This document shows, one piece after another, positions 42,601 through 56,749 of a stretch of 64,000 bases of DNA. Source of the stretch: Silurus meridionalis (taxonomy: Eukaryota > Chordata > Actinopteri > Siluriformes > Siluridae); the NCBI RefSeq assembly GCF_014805685.1, contig NC_060884.1, positions 17,667,356-17,731,355 of the forward strand, given 5' to 3'. Within the stretch, counting starts at the first letter, position 1; each line of letters begins with the position of its first letter. The translations under genes were made by a program, and so were the position numbers. The notes under the pieces are model-generated. The model was given only the letters and a program-made list of their open reading frames with translations. It made no database searches and was not told the origin of the DNA.

Positions 42601-45600
42601 GTCAACCTTCAGAATGGGAATATGGAATCAAAAACATTGAGATGCCATGGTTTGTATCTGCCTTCTTTCCCAGAGCATCAAGCAATCTGGGAAAGTGAAG
42701 AAAAGAACATTCTTCCTCAGAGACACATGAAGCTAAACATCATATCAAACTTCTCTTAACATATCCTGAGGCAGACAAACACACTCGAAAAGATGCCTGA
42801 CTGAACAATCCTGTGTGTATGAGCTGGCATATATCCAGAAATAACCACTACTACTGTAGATTACTAAAGATGAGATGGTAAATGAAACACTATTCCCACC
42901 CAGAAAGTAATATCTTGGACCTCTGGCCATGAAAGTCAAGATTTAAACAGTTATCCCAGTGATAGGCCTCCTACAAAAGAAATCAGAGCTTTCAAATGTT
43001 TTCTGCCAACTTAGAAAAATGTTTTCTCAGTAATATTGAAAAGTTGCGTCAGTGTCTTTTAACCCGTCAGATTTACAATGTCACATTTGAGCCAAAACCT
43101 TTTAACCTAAATTGTATTTGTATGTTTGAAAGAGAAGAGTTACATGCACATCGTCACGAATCGTGAGAATCATTACTGTAGACAGTACACAGCTTAGAAA
43201 ATGAATTCAGCTGTTACTTTCCAGGCATGAGGCCATGGCATTGGTTAATTTTATTTTAAGAATCCTCCTCTAAAAGCTGCAACCTTGGACAAAATCCTCC
43301 AGCAAAACAAAAGACATTTGCATTGTTTCAGAATATCTGAAAAGAGTAATGTGACATTAAAAGACAGCTTAAAAAGACGGATGGATGGCATTTTAGGAAC
43401 AAACAGGAATTCAGGTAAGTACAAATTCCTTAGGAATATAATTGTTTCTCAATCTCTGAGGTTTAAAAACATTCTCCATGCTGATTAGAACATGCAAAAC
43501 CTTGTCAGACAAAGGTTATAAATTATGTCTGCTGCATTCAATATCAGCATAGTTTAGCTCAATTCTTTCAGTATGTGTTTAGGATTCAGCGCATGTTTTA
43601 GATGTTACTATTAGAGCATACACTTGATTTAGTGTATCTAACAAAAAAATTGACTAACTTTAGTCAACTTTACTCTGATCTACTCTGAAGTCTAATTTAA
43701 GAATATAATATAAAGGTCATAAAACCGCTAAAGAAAACACCTACAATTACTGCAAAATTCTGTCATTTTCTGAGTGTAAATGGATTATCCAATTAGCTGC
43801 AGCAATTAGAAAAACTAAATAAATCACTTTCAATTTACTTGAATATGGCAGATCTCACCATAAGCATGTTAAGAAGTGCTTTACTTCACAGTGCTAGAAT
43901 GCATCCTCAGCTTTGCTCAATTTCAGCTTAAGCCATCATGGGGTACAGAAAGAGGCACTGCGTTTTAGGGCTTAGCTGCCTACAAAACAAGTCGTCATAC
44001 TACACCATTAACAAACACTTGTACTTTGGCACTTCTTCACCCTGGTCTTTTCCAGATACTACGTCCCAGATGTTCAGATTTACATTATACTTCATAGCAG
44101 CTGTATACAATTGTCTTCGCTTCCTCAAAACATTTAAATTAGTTGTAAAGTTTAAATCACACACATAAATCATTTCTTGCACACAGCAGAGAAGATGGTT
44201 CACCACAGCTCAAATATACACAACTTCAAATAAGTTGTATACATTTCAATGGTGTGCACTGTTTTATGTTGATAGGTAAAGACAGTTCTAATTAGGGGTG
44301 TAAGCAATAAAATATACTGTAGAATACAAAATACCATTCAACACAAATGCCCCATAAAGTGACGTCAAATTGTTTGGGATATTGAAGTCAAGTTTATAAA
44401 TGAAACAAAGTAATCCATTGTCTTCACTATATATTCAACTTTTTTACCTTGTACCAAAAATTATTTTCAAGTTTAGTCACGTTTACAAATAGGCAATCAT
44501 TTATTTCTCTTGATGTCATATGGTGTATAAATCTGGTGTCTGTTAAATACTGATAATGCTTTCATATTATATATGCTCATGTAAACTAATAAAAACTATT
44601 GATTATGAATTAATCTGATACTGATTAATACAAGTTACATGCTATTTATGACATCTGTTGAATATAACTATTAATAATAATAAACTTTTGATATGATGCG
44701 TGTAAAATATTATTCATATGAAAGGGATTAATGACAAGGTAGGAATTGCAAGGAACAGCAAGCTTTTTTATGCCTTGACCATTATGTTAAGAAATTCCTG
44801 TTGGGTCGTGAAATGAGGGAATACATCCCAGCACAGCAGAAAAAGAAGAAATGAGAGACTTTTGGCTTTATCCCAAATCTTAGATAAAGGCCTCTAACTT
44901 ATTCTAACAGTTTACAGAACAGTGGAAAAAGGATGTGTGAGAGAGGTTCTTATGGGGAAACACCTGCATCTCTTGAACCTATTTCAGAGGGGGAAAAGGT
45001 AAATATTCCAGACAGTTTATATCAAATTCATGATTTACTGCTGCACAGGGACAGGTTGCATACAGTCATGGCCATATTTATTGGATAGCTTTGAAATTGA
45101 AGCCATGTGTTGGCACAATATTCTGCTCAGTGGATGCTGTTTTTAAACAGAACATGATACAGAATTTACTCTAATATGTTATACAACAGTGCATCAATAA
45201 CTTGGCACCGGTGTGCTTGTATCTAATTTTGTCCCCCCTAAACTAAACAAGGGTTTCATCCCCTCTTCATTTTAGTGACAACAATTATATCTCTTGCATT
45301 TTTGGAAAACATTAGTACACCGCTTAATCTGAAACTCGGTAATTGACTCTCAGTTCTTGGGCAAAGTGTTTCTTTTCTTAGCTTGGCTCTGGGGCCACAC
45401 ATTTCTTTTCTCCAGTTTCTCTTCTTATCCTTTGAGTAATCCCCAGCTCTGTAGTGGGAAGCCCTGAGGTCAGCACAGCAAACTCTCTCAGGTCTGCCGT
45501 CGTAACTTTGCGAATTAGCAATACTGAAGGATTTTTTTGTTTATGAGTCACTAAATGATGATCTAGGTGTGCCATGGTGTGTGTGTGGGCTTTGGTACCT

Positions 45601-46320
45601 TAACCGATGTAAAATTAGAAGCTCAAGGGCAACTGCACTGTTTTAGTTTTATTTCATGATTTATTTAGACAAGAACATGTTTAAATATGTCAGTTTAATT
45701 AACTTTAAATCGAGTGTAAAAGTCTATTAAATGCCCTGCTGTGCATAGATGAGTCAGTGGGAATTTACTAAATGTCTGGAAAATATCAGTGTTTGACCTG
45801 TGTGCCAGTGAGATAAGCAGAGACATCACCTTAACTAAACACCGGGTCAAACCTTGAGATATGTTTACATTAGCAAAAGAACCTGCTATTGTGTCTCCCT
45901 TGCGTTAGCTTACGTTAATTCACAAATAGCAAACAATCATAGAAATACAGTTGTACATTTTTTTTTGTACTTCATGACAGAATCCAGAAAACTTAGCATT
46001 CAAAACCTGTGCAAATGGTCTTGGTTAACATGCCACCATGTATACATATCAAAGCTCCACTCCATTGCTTGCATGTGTGCACTAGGGATGTAATGAGATG
46101 TAATGGCTCGTATTCATAAATAGATAATGATTGATTGAGGCATGGCCGAGGCGTAACTGAGACGATGCTCTTTGTGTTATAAAGGATGGTGATGATGACT
46201 AGCGACGTGATGACAGTCTGCCTGGAGTATGATCATATAGAAGACAAGAGCAACAGATTTCTCCTGCTGCCAATCTCACATCCTTTCTACTATATGACTC
46301 GAGGTAATATGAGTCATGTG
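38830..46320. other. Gene-poor region upstream of ngf, part 1
   Basis: AT-rich noncoding sequence with a CA microsatellite at 39558-39600. No homologous coding segment or RNA gene was recognised. Further 5' exons or enhancers of ngf could lie here, because mammalian NGF has distant first exons, but none is visible. Confidence 0.6.
39558..39600. repeat. (CA)n microsatellite
   Basis: Uninterrupted CA tract. Confidence 0.95.
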
Positions 46321-46326
46321 CATAGA

Positions 46327-46391
<65 letters not shown>
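46327..46391. repeat. (TG)n microsatellite
   Basis: Uninterrupted TG tract of about 32 units. It produces spurious poly-CV and poly-HT ORFs. Confidence 0.95.
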
Positions 46392-46395
<4 letters not shown>

Positions 46396-48899
46396 AGCCA
46401 AATTTTTCAAGGCAAGAAAAGTATTTTACACCCCCTACAACCAAATAAAAATCAGAGAATCTGAGAAGGAAGATTCATGTAGAATACTGCTGTAAGTAAT
46501 GTCAAGGATGAACACAATGAAAATAAATTAAAAAATGTTGGTATTTAAAAAACAAATCTGGAATATCCCACAACATATATAGTATACAGTATATAAATGT
46601 GGAAAGGAAGCTGATTGTCAAGATTGTATTAAAGAATTGTTTGCAAGAATTATTAAAGAATTGTTAACTTGAGTCAATTCCTTGAAAATAAATAAATAAA
46701 TAAATAAAGCTAATGAAATATATCACAGCAAATAAACTCTTACAAATCCATAAGAAGGAAAGCTTGATTAAAGCAACAACTGGATAACGTGTTCTGTACA
46801 GAGGGAAAACAGTGGCTCAAACCTCAGATGTCTTTCTCCCTGTATTCAGCACTTCTTGTCATTCCTCTTCTGACACTTTCCAAAGTGTTGTATGTAAACT
46901 GCTGACATTCCAGAGTTTTGAAGTAAAAAAAATTCCAAACTTTATTCTTCCATTTAATCCCAAATTCCAGATCAGGAAAACCAAATCCTTCTGTCATCCA
47001 GTGCCACACTGCTCTGTAGTGGCTGAGAAACAGATTGCTGTGAAAAGTTAGAGTAAGAAGTCTGTCTGAGTGCCTCCACAGGAAAGGGCATGCCCCTGGT
47101 CCTAGTGCCTGACAAATTATTATTATTGTACTCAATATCCAACTCAGGCTAATACACAATTCATTCGAACAAGGGATATTTAGCTTAAACAGCTCGTTTA
47201 AAACGTTGCATCTGTTGATGAAAAAAAAAACATAAACGATGCAGATGTTAGCTTCTTGAAAGAATAAGTCCAAAGACCTAAATTATATAGACAAACAGAT
47301 AATTGCAATTACAAGCATTCTATTCATGACTCCAGCTAATTTTGTTGCCGTACTGCAGGTAATATCAGTTTAGTAGGGTGTTGGATAATCATAACATTCC
47401 AAAACAACCTCAGTGTATTTTGGCATAGATTCTACTCTGGAACTGCACACAATTCTTCCATCAGTTTGTGATTTTTCTAACACATCTTCCCCAAAATCAT
47501 CCATAGGTGTGTAATTAAAAGACTTGATTACTATAATGGCATATCATTATCATACTGGTCAATCATACTGGCCATTCAGTGATATATTACACCCTATAAA
47601 TGGGGTCATTTTCATCCTGAAAGAAATGCGATTTCTTTATTTCACTATTTTTACAGATAGATTACTTAAGGATAAAGTATTTTTGTTTTTTGTATATTTG
47701 TAGAATACGTTTTAATATAATCTAATAATGCTTGCATAGAAAGACACATTGAGATTTACAGGTTTCCGGCTAGTAAACCCTTGTTCACCAGCTTGACTGT
47801 CATTCAATATTTCTTGATTCTCACAAAGATACCATGTACAGACAGTATTTGAACTCAATTTCAAATGCTTCCAAAAGCCGTGCACTATTGAAAGCATATG
47901 TGCAGTGCTGCACAGATTACCAAAGAATGTGAAATTCTGAAAATAAACCAATATAATCTCTGTAGAGACTACCTCAAAATTCTAGATCAGAATCCATGGT
48001 AGTTCGTTCATCTAAAACATTGCTTTTAGATTGCAGAGGTGAACTCTCGTTCAGAGATGTGAGTTGTTCCAGAGCTTTTTTGGATTATACATGGCATGTG
48101 TCCAAAAGGAATACACTATCTGGACACCAGTTTGGTGGAAATGAAGTACTGATATGAACATAGAAACTTTCATACACTTAGTCTTGTTCTTAAGTTTGTC
48201 CTTCTATTGTGCTATTTAAGCTCTAATAAATACAGATGGTTTCTTGCTGTGGCTTACATAATATTGTGGTTGATAGTCAAGAGAGCTATATTTTAATACA
48301 TTATCCCTCGAAAAGCTAGCACTCTCACTCATTTCTGTTCTGAGCTTTTTCACTCATGACAGATAATTTACATTGGCCAATTTGCATTCCTGAGGTATGA
48401 AAACATATTTATTCTGGTATGCAACCAACAGATATTTCCTGAATAGAAACATTATTTAAGCAAGTGCTTGCCAGTGGTAAATATCAATGTGTCAAGAGAC
48501 ATTTTTTATTTTTCTATCTCAAATAACAGGCCTCTGTGATGAAACATGGTCACAACCGTAGCTGATAAAGTTCATTAGTGCACATTTCAAACTGATCGTG
48601 TTCTGTTGTTAACGCCAATATCCACTTGTGAAGAATATACAAATTGAACTGTGCTAGATATTAGCCAATAGGACTGTTTATAGTGTGTGTTGAAACAAAG
48701 CTAAAGCCATTAACTTGCATCTCATAGATTGTGTAACATTATAACTTATAGAGACAGTTAAAATTTTAATCGATAGACCGAAGTATTGATAAAAAAATGA
48801 GAAATTTGTTTCCAGCATAAATAAATGAACATGAAGGCACAGCAAGCAGTATGAAAAAGGAGACCTGGTTCAGTACTTTTCTATATGGTATTCCTGTGG

Positions 48900-49110
48900 C
48901 TGTTCTTGTTCCTCCAGGCTTGCAAGTTTCCTCTTATCTCCCAAAAACATGCTAGTAATTGGATTGGCTAAGGTAAATTGGTCCTAGATGTTGCTGTGTG
49001 CGTGCACGGGTGGGGGTGGGGGGGGCACTTTGTAAGTGAACATCTCACACTGATAATGTGATAGACTCCAGAACCACTGCACCCTTTAACAGGATAAAGT
49101 TATTACTAAA
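48900..49110 (-). mobile_element. Decayed teleost interspersed repeat, inverted
   Basis: Reads 'gttcctccaggcttgcaagt', 'cccaaaaacatgctagtaat', 'aaattggtcctagatg' and 'gatagactccagaacc'. This is the reverse layout of the repeat type at 33408-33715. A G-rich run sits in the middle. Confidence 0.55.
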
Positions 49111-51260
49111 GATAAATGATTGATAAAAAAGCACAGCACACTTTTAACTGCTGAGATGTATTTAAAACATCTTCTTACCTTCCTAGGGGCAGGATTAGTC
49201 TGGAACTGTTGCATTTCCATTTCAAAGCTGGTGGTTTGAAATGTTTTTAAAAGAAGCGTTATCATTACTTCCCTGAGTCTATTTTAAAAGTTTTTCTTAA
49301 GTCTGCCCTTCATGTTCTCTGATGCTAAAGGCTTCGACAGATCTGATGTCGCATTTGTGTTGCCAAACTGTACTGAAAGAGATATTGTATACCCTTTTCT
49401 AAGTCTGGTCATTTAGTTCAAGGTCATGATACATGACATATTTATAAAGATGAAAGACAGTTACTTGCTGGAAATGAAATAAATAACATAAACTTGTTTC
49501 TTTAAATTTCCTGACATTGTTCATAATTGTTTATGCAAAGGTTTCAGAGATACACTCAATTTGTCTTGAATTACTGAATAAATGTGTTGAATGAATGTCT
49601 TGCAGACCATCAAATTCCAAGTTCTGTTGTTTTGACTCTTGCTGATTTTGGCATGAACTCATCTGTTTTTTGTATGTTACTGTTGTAAGAAAAAACGATT
49701 TTACTTTTATTTTTATTGATCATGTGAAACAACTAAATGCATTATTTTTGATAATAGAAAATATTATAAGATACATTGATAAATGAAACTTTGTAATAGA
49801 GAACAGTTGTTTTACTTTTGTCTGCTCTTTGTACCTGCGCTGCTCCGATGTAAATATTGTTAAACTGTTTAAATGTTCTTCTGAATTATAGTTGCGTAAA
49901 TCATATATTGTCTCCACAATGACTTTTGTTTAATCCTGCTTAAGACCCCTTTGTTCAGTTTATTCAGGGTAGGCCTTAATTTCTCTTGCTATTAAACCCA
50001 AATCCTGCAAACACATGCCTATATGCTGTAACTTTATTTAAGCTTGTTGCATATAAGGAATTTATAAACTGGTGTATACATATTTAGGTGCAGCAGTCTG
50101 TGTTAAACTTATTCATCAAGAGGATAAATGAAAATGGGAACATCTTTGTCACAGAACCATGGCTAAAACCTTTATGGCTGCTCAGATTCTGGGATTTGAT
50201 CCTTACGTCCCATTGCCTGTAAAACACATTTCAAGGACTGAAGAATTGCTTCAGTGCCCCATGGCCTCCCATCTATCATGACTGACAGGTACCTATGGAC
50301 ATGCCACAGGGTAACAGGTAACTGGAGAAGGAACATAACTCAAGCAAAGACAAAACATTTTTCAACACAAACAGTGAGGTCAGATGGATGTGCATGGCTC
50401 AGATGAGGTCTGTGGTGGCCACTTTGAGTGTTCATCTGACATAATGCTCATTTCAATTTTAAACTAATATTGCGATGGAAATGTTTTTAATTATTCAAAA
50501 AAATAATATATTGCATTCCGGCCCTGATCTGTAACAAAATGACATGTGCATTAGCACAAATCTTATATTAGTATTAGTGTAACAGTGCATTAGCGCTGAC
50601 ATAGTCAGGACCCTTAAACAGACTGATATGCCCTTTCCCTTGTGTTTGCTCTGGTTAATGTGATCAAGAGAAAACTGGTCTGCCTTCCACAAACCTTACC
50701 TGATTGCAGACACACTGCTATAAGTACAACCAGATCCTAGAAATGACACAGTCTGTTTGTGCTTATATGCCTCAGATGAAAAGAATTATGTGATCATTTC
50801 CAGGTATCTTTTCCTCATAAACAAGCAGATCCTGTGCTTGAATAGTTTTTCTGTTATTAAAAAAAAACTGCTTCTGTTATTGGTGTTGTTCATAATGATC
50901 AAATTAATGTAACTGAAATTTGGTTAAATTAAAGAAATATTATAAGTCAGTCTATATAAATATTGTAGCTTATTGCAAAGCAGAAAAAAGAGCCACAGGC
51001 TTCTGACCTTAACATTCAGAAAACATTATAAACCAATAGCATACCTATTAAAACATTCTTTTAACTTTCACTTTTAGTCTTTTTCTATTTCTGCATAGCA
51101 AAACTATTTCATTTAGAATGGAAGTGTGCCCAAATACCGTGTTTAAAATCTAAGCTTAAGTACCCCACTTAGTTACTACAGCATTCTGACAAGTGTCTTA
51201 CACAGAAAATTCTTAAATTACAATGTGAGTGGGTGTAGATTTGTTCAGAGTGATCATGAA

Positions 51261-51365
51261 AACTGAGTGAACTTCCTCTGTGACTTTCTCCATGCTATAT
51301 AGTTTGAGTCACTCTTTCACCCTTGTCCTTCTCCTAGACAATATCTGCGTTGTGTTAAATGTAAA
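51261..51365 (+). repeat. 105-bp dispersed inverted duplicate, copy 1
   Basis: Matches the reverse complement of 61163-61267 over 105 bp without gaps, with six differences by eye. The family is unknown. Confidence 0.85.
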
Positions 51366-52240
51366 GGCCATTTTTCACACTCGGTTAAAAAGAATAGTAA
51401 AAAAATAATGTATTCCGGATGCTCTGTGTTCTTTTGGAGGCAGATAACTTCCTCTTTTATGTCATAAAATCTTGGTCAGTATTTATCCATTTTACAGATT
51501 TAGATACCGTACTTATATTTTACCTATAACCCCATAGCCTATGGAATTCATGCTTTTGGTAAATCAGAGACATACTGAGGAATCCAATAATGGGGCTTGA
51601 TTTTTCATGCTAATAGCTATCTATGCAAATATTCTGTATAAAACAAATGCTTGTAATTAATAATGGAATGAGTTTAGCAGAAGTGTGTGAGTGATTTCAA
51701 TGCCCTTTTAATAATTTTAAATGAATCGGAAGCTACTGTTTAATGAATTACCAGTTCAGCCAGGATGTCTTTACTAAAATTTGGACCTTGTTGGTAGTTT
51801 TGTTGAGGTTGTTGAAATTGTATTACTATTAGTAATGTAATTTTATTATTAGTAATGTAATATAGAATTACTGATGATGATCATGTTTTTATCATGCCAT
51901 GATATGTTTTTGTAGGCACAGCTTTATAATTTATTTCATTTTTTTGTAAACAACAATTTATTTTTATTTGAATACAATTTTTAGGTAATAGTATTCTTGA
52001 GGAAGCTATTTTTAATAGCAGTTTTGTGAAACCAGGTTAATGTGTTTTATCAAAGACTTATGTACATACATTGTTTTGAAGATTTGTAAATGGAATCTGT
52101 GTTGGCACACAGTGAAGAGCACACCACATGGACTGTAACACTCATATGCTGACAGACACCTGTGTAGACCTGCCTGAATGGAAATTAGTTTAGTACACAC
52201 AAACATGCGCAGGTGCTATGACATATCGGTGACACAGGTG

Positions 52241-52244
<4 letters not shown>

Positions 52245-52277
<33 letters not shown>

Positions 52278-52305
52278 GCACGCACAGACAAATGCACGCA
52301 TACAT

Positions 52306-52358
<53 letters not shown>

Positions 52359-52411
52359 TTTTTCTCTCTCACACACACACACACACATACACACACACAC
52401 ACACACACACC
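52245..52411. repeat. (CA)n(CT)n(CA)n compound microsatellite
   Basis: CA tract, CT tract, then CA tract, the same architecture as 33061-33177. All ORFs here are low-complexity artefacts. Confidence 0.95.
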
Positions 52412-55400
52412 TGCATGTATTGTCATGTATCATTTACATAAGCTTTTCATTCAGAGGGGCAGTATTTCAGTTCAGCTTGATATTATTATCCAATACCTTT
52501 TTATCTCTCTTGTCAGTAGAAGAGAAAGAGGGAGATGATTCTTACAGGAAAAAGAATTACAGAAGACAGATGAACAGAAAGGAAGGCAGAAGGAATGAAA
52601 AACATAGTAGCACCCACCTGTTTTATCAGTTGTACTCTTTGAGCTGTCAGTTAATTTATTTTTTCCAGATGTTCCATAGGTTTTCCAGTGACCTCCATGA
52701 CACAGGCAGGCAATGAACATCTGCCAACACGTGTTATCAGCTTTTACAGTGAGGCCTAGTAGTCCAAATCAACACCTTTTAGAGGCATGTGCTTCGACCT
52801 GTTGACACCTGATAAATGGGTTAAAGAATCATATCAAATATGATATGAATAGTACAAAGAAAATATTATTTGTTTTGTCTAATGGTTTATTATGCTTTTT
52901 AATGGCTGGGATTAAGAAACCCTCTCTCCAAGCATAACTCTCATTTTAGAAATATGGAGAATATATACACTAAATCCTTAAATTCCTGACATTTGTCAAA
53001 TAATATATAATGAGAAACTACTACTTATTACTAGTTGTTGAGAAGTAACAGCATTCAAATTTTAGAAATGTGAAGGCAATACAGAGCTCACCCAGCCATT
53101 ACAATAAAAGCTTTTTTCAATTTTCAGTGGCAAATTACATTAGAATTTAAATAAAGTGTAAAACCTGACTTCTGATTTTGGCAAAAAGATAAAGAAGCTT
53201 CTGTGATTATGAACTGAATGCAAGTCAGAAAGTCAATCTGGCTTGCAAATGGGTTGGCCTCTTTTGGCCTCTTCGATTGCAGGGGTGGTAGGACACACAG
53301 AAACACACAGACACTCACACAGACACATACACTATTATACTGGACACTGACTGCTGTGTGGCCAATCCTTTACACCCTCCCCAAAACAGCCTCAGCAGAT
53401 CAAGTGACCCCTTTCACCTCTGAAACCTAAGAAGTGATCAAAAGATCTGCCATCTCTTAAGACATACAAAGGCCTTCCCTATAATGCAGAACATGAACCC
53501 TTGGAGAGTACAATGAGTGTCATATACTACACTGTTATCTAATTTCATTCAACAGAGTAGCAAAGTATTGATTAAATTGTCCAATGACATGTCTCTTCTG
53601 TTATGATGGTCATCATCTTTTGGGTCAAACTGAATGGTAAAGCGAAGTGGTAGCTCAATAGTTGGACTGAGAGGTCATGATTTTAAATCCCAGCATCACC
53701 AAGCTGCTGCTCCTGGGTCCTTTAACTGCTCAGCTGTATAAATACAATATTTTTAACTCACTTTTTGATAAAGGCATCAGCCAAATGGCAAAAATGTTAA
53801 ATATAACAATATTATGAAAAATGCTTTAATTTCATAATGGTGTGGGTGTATTGTTTGACATTAAGTAGCAGAGAAGGTTGTTCAGAAATAAATTACAGGA
53901 AATATAATAGTAGTTTTCCTGAAAGGCAGTTAATGTCAAATAAATCACTCACACATGGGACACATTCATCACTGAATTATCTTAATCATTGTGTGTGCTT
54001 TCGTTTCTGACATATATTTATATGTCAACAGAAATTCCTGCAGGTTCCTACGGGCCATCTGCAGATGTGTTGATACTGGGTCGTGCTTTGCCTCCTACAC
54101 TTTTCTCTTGTCCTTCCCAAATCTGTCCATCTGTCCGGTGCTGAGGGAACAGAAGTTGAGAACAGGCCTCTTGTTGAAGAGCTTGGTCAGGTTCAGAAAA
54201 GCAAACCCCCAAAATTCCACCCTGTAAAAACACCAAGACTCTCCCTGACAGCACATCATATAGGCCGATGTGCTTGATTAAGCATTAGAGTATTAAAACA
54301 TGTCACGGCATTTGCCTCCTATGCCTACATTCCTTAAACGGTGTCCTTTTCGTGTACAGAAAGAGGAGGATCACGGAGTAATTTAACTGATTCTGAACTG
54401 TCCTATGGTATGTAGCAAAAGAGAAGCGGCAGGATTAGCTTTCTGAAAATGTGGCAGCTGAGCCACTAATCTATGTACTGCAGGTAAACATGTCTAGGCA
54501 AACTAAAACAGATCAGTCATGCTTTGCCGTGTATCTCTCTTCAGCTGTGAGAGAACTAGGTGTTATTTACCCATAAAACCATTATCGTCTTATTTCAAAA
54601 TACCGTTTAATTATTATTTATATTATTATTATTGCTGCTTCTTTTTTGTGTAATATTTACAGTTATCTGAAGCCTGTAATGAAATTTTGAGAAAAGTCCT
54701 GCAAACTTTGTGACGTGATAGATGTAGTCAAATTCACTGTCTCCTGTTGGTATCATACAGTCAACATGTAGTATGAAAGTAAGGAGTAATAATATTTTGT
54801 GATACAGAAAGCTGCCCGGGCAAAAGAAAGACTCTGGATTTAGTCTGTGTATCCTCTTATAAAACATACACTGTGCATGTTTTACGTGAATAAGGCCTTA
54901 ATTATAAGCTACATCGCTTCTTTTTCATTGACCCTTAGGATTGTTCCAGTAGAGGAAATGTGTCCATGTACGTGTACTTCTGGGCTTTAACAAAGGGTTT
55001 ATATTTCAATGAATACTTTCAGTGATTATGTAATCTAAGCATTAAACTAAAAAGAAGATCCTTTGGTTTTCAGAGAATTGAGATTTCATCTTGAAAGCAG
55101 ACACACGTGTCCTTTGGGGCAAATAAAGCGTGATATTCAAATTAGAAATGTTGGTGACATTTTTGTGTTTCTGAAAGGTATTCGACCACAAGAGGGCATT
55201 AGGTTTCCTATGTCTGAAACTCTGTTTTCCGACTTTCTCAGTAGACTTCAGTGTTGTGGTACTAAATCAACCTGCTGCAGCAGTCAGCTACAGCCAGCAA
55301 GCTGTTCCAGCTAGCATAAAGGCCAACCTTCGCTGATTAACACATAAGCTTTTAACATAAAAAGCATGCTTAATTGTGCATGCATGATTGCATGCACAAA

Positions 55401-55515
55401 GACAAACTGTGATTCACAGATGCAACGATGCAGGCATTTTTTCATTTATTTTTTCCCTTTTCTCACTTTGTATACTTATATATTATATATTATTATATAC
55501 ATTGGATACTATAAC
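52412..55515. other. Gene-poor region upstream of ngf, part 3
   Basis: Contains the SINE at 53645-53802. The rest shows no coding or RNA gene signal. Confidence 0.6.
53645..53802 (+). mobile_element. tRNA-derived SINE
   Basis: The head 'gtggtagctcaatagttgga' resembles a tRNA A box and 'ggtcatgattttaaatccc' a B box. The body follows ('cagcatcaccaagctgctgc', 'cctttaactgctcagctg', 'ataaaggcatcagccaaatg'). It matches the inverted remnant at 7808-7913. Not a tRNA gene: the cloverleaf is not maintained. Confidence 0.75.
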
Positions 55516-55519
55516 TTGC

Positions 55520-56745
55520 ATGCCCATGTTAGTAAAAGCATAAAGATGTTAGATGTTTTGGAAGGTGAACAGATGCCTGAGGAATGGAGAAGGAGTGTGC
55601 TGGTACCAATTTCTAAGAATAAGGAAGATGTGCAGACCTGCAGTTACTACAGAGAAATAAAGTTGATCAGTCACACCATGAAGTTATGGGAAAGAGTAGT
55701 GGAAGCCAGGCTGAGGGAAGAGGAACCATCTGTGAGCAGCAGAATAGTTTCATCCCGAGGAAGAGCACCAGAGATGCTTTATTTGCTTTGAGAATGTTTA
55801 TGCAGAAGTATAGAGAAGGTCAGAAGTAGTTGCTTTGTTTGTTTGTGGATTTAGAGAAAGTGTAGAACAGGGTGCTGTATGAGGAAGTCTGGTGTGGTGG
55901 AAAAGAATGTGAGGGTGGTGCCGGACATGTATGAGGACAGTGTGACAGCAGTGAAGTGTGCAGTAGGAACGACAGACTGGTTCAAGGTGGAGGTTGGACT
56001 GCATCAAGGATCGGCTCTAAGCCCTTTCCTGTTTGCAGTGGTGAAAGACATTATATTTTGTATATATTTGTAGCGAGAGTTGGAAGCAGGTTGAGAAGAG
56101 CCTGAAGAGGTGGAGGTATGTGCTGGAGAGAAGGGGAATGAAAGCCAGTAGGAGTAAGACAGAGTACATGTGTGTGAATGAGAGGGAGGGCAGTGGAGTG
56201 GTGCAGTTGCAGGGAGAAGATGCGGTGAAGGTGGATGAGTTTAAGTACCTGTGGTCAACAGTGCAATGTAATGAAGAGTGTATTAGAGAAGTGAAGAAAA
56301 GAGTGCAGGCAGGGTGGAGTGGGTGGAGAAGAGTAGCAGGAGTAATTTGTGATTAAAGTGTATCTGCAAAGGTGAAAAGGGAAGTTTATAAGAATGTTGT
56401 ATGAGCTGAAGATGCATCACGCTAGAGATTTTCATTGGGAGCGATGGACGGGATTAGAAATAAGTTTATTAGAGAGACAGCGCATGTAGGACGTTTTGGG
56501 AACAAAGTGAGAGAGGCCTGATTGAGATGGTTTGGACATGTGCAGAGGAGGAACATGGGATATATAGGAATAAGAATGTTGAGAATGGAGCTGCTAGGAA
56601 GGAGGAAAAGAGGGAGGCCAAGGGCGAGATTTATAGATTTGTTGAGGGAAGACATGCAGGTAGATTGAACAAGGCTTATGTAGTGGAGAGTAGGATAAAA
56701 AACGGATGATCCGCTGTGGCGACCCCTAATGGAAGCAATTTAAGC
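55520..56745 (+). pseudogene. RTE-like LINE reverse transcriptase, broken copy
   Basis: Frames read MPEEWRRSVLVPISKN, HTMKLWERVVEARLR, VGLHQGSALSPFLFAVV, RRGMKASRSKTEYMCVNE and KKRVQAGWSGWRRV, in the order of an RTE/BovB-type reverse transcriptase and its C-terminal region. The block that should hold the catalytic FADD box, between LFAVV and the RRGMK segment, is deleted, and there are several stops and frameshifts. The 3' end 'gatccgctgtggcgacccct' is shared with the copy at 61578-61997. Dead element. Confidence 0.85.
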
Positions 56746-56749
56746 AATA

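Larger units (their letters stand above)
46392..52244. other. Gene-poor region upstream of ngf, part 2
   Basis: AT-rich noncoding DNA. It holds an AAAT run near 46688-46707, a decayed interspersed repeat at 48900-49110 and one copy of a 105-bp inverted duplicate (51261-51365). A minus-strand ORF of 149 codons at 46824-47273 has no family resemblance. Confidence 0.6.

Noticed and set aside
46824..47273. 149-codon minus-strand ORF
   Set aside because: No recognisable domain, no splice context, composition like the noncoding surroundings; likely chance.
53645..53720. tRNA gene
   Set aside because: A-box and B-box-like motifs are present but the stem pairs are broken and a SINE body follows.
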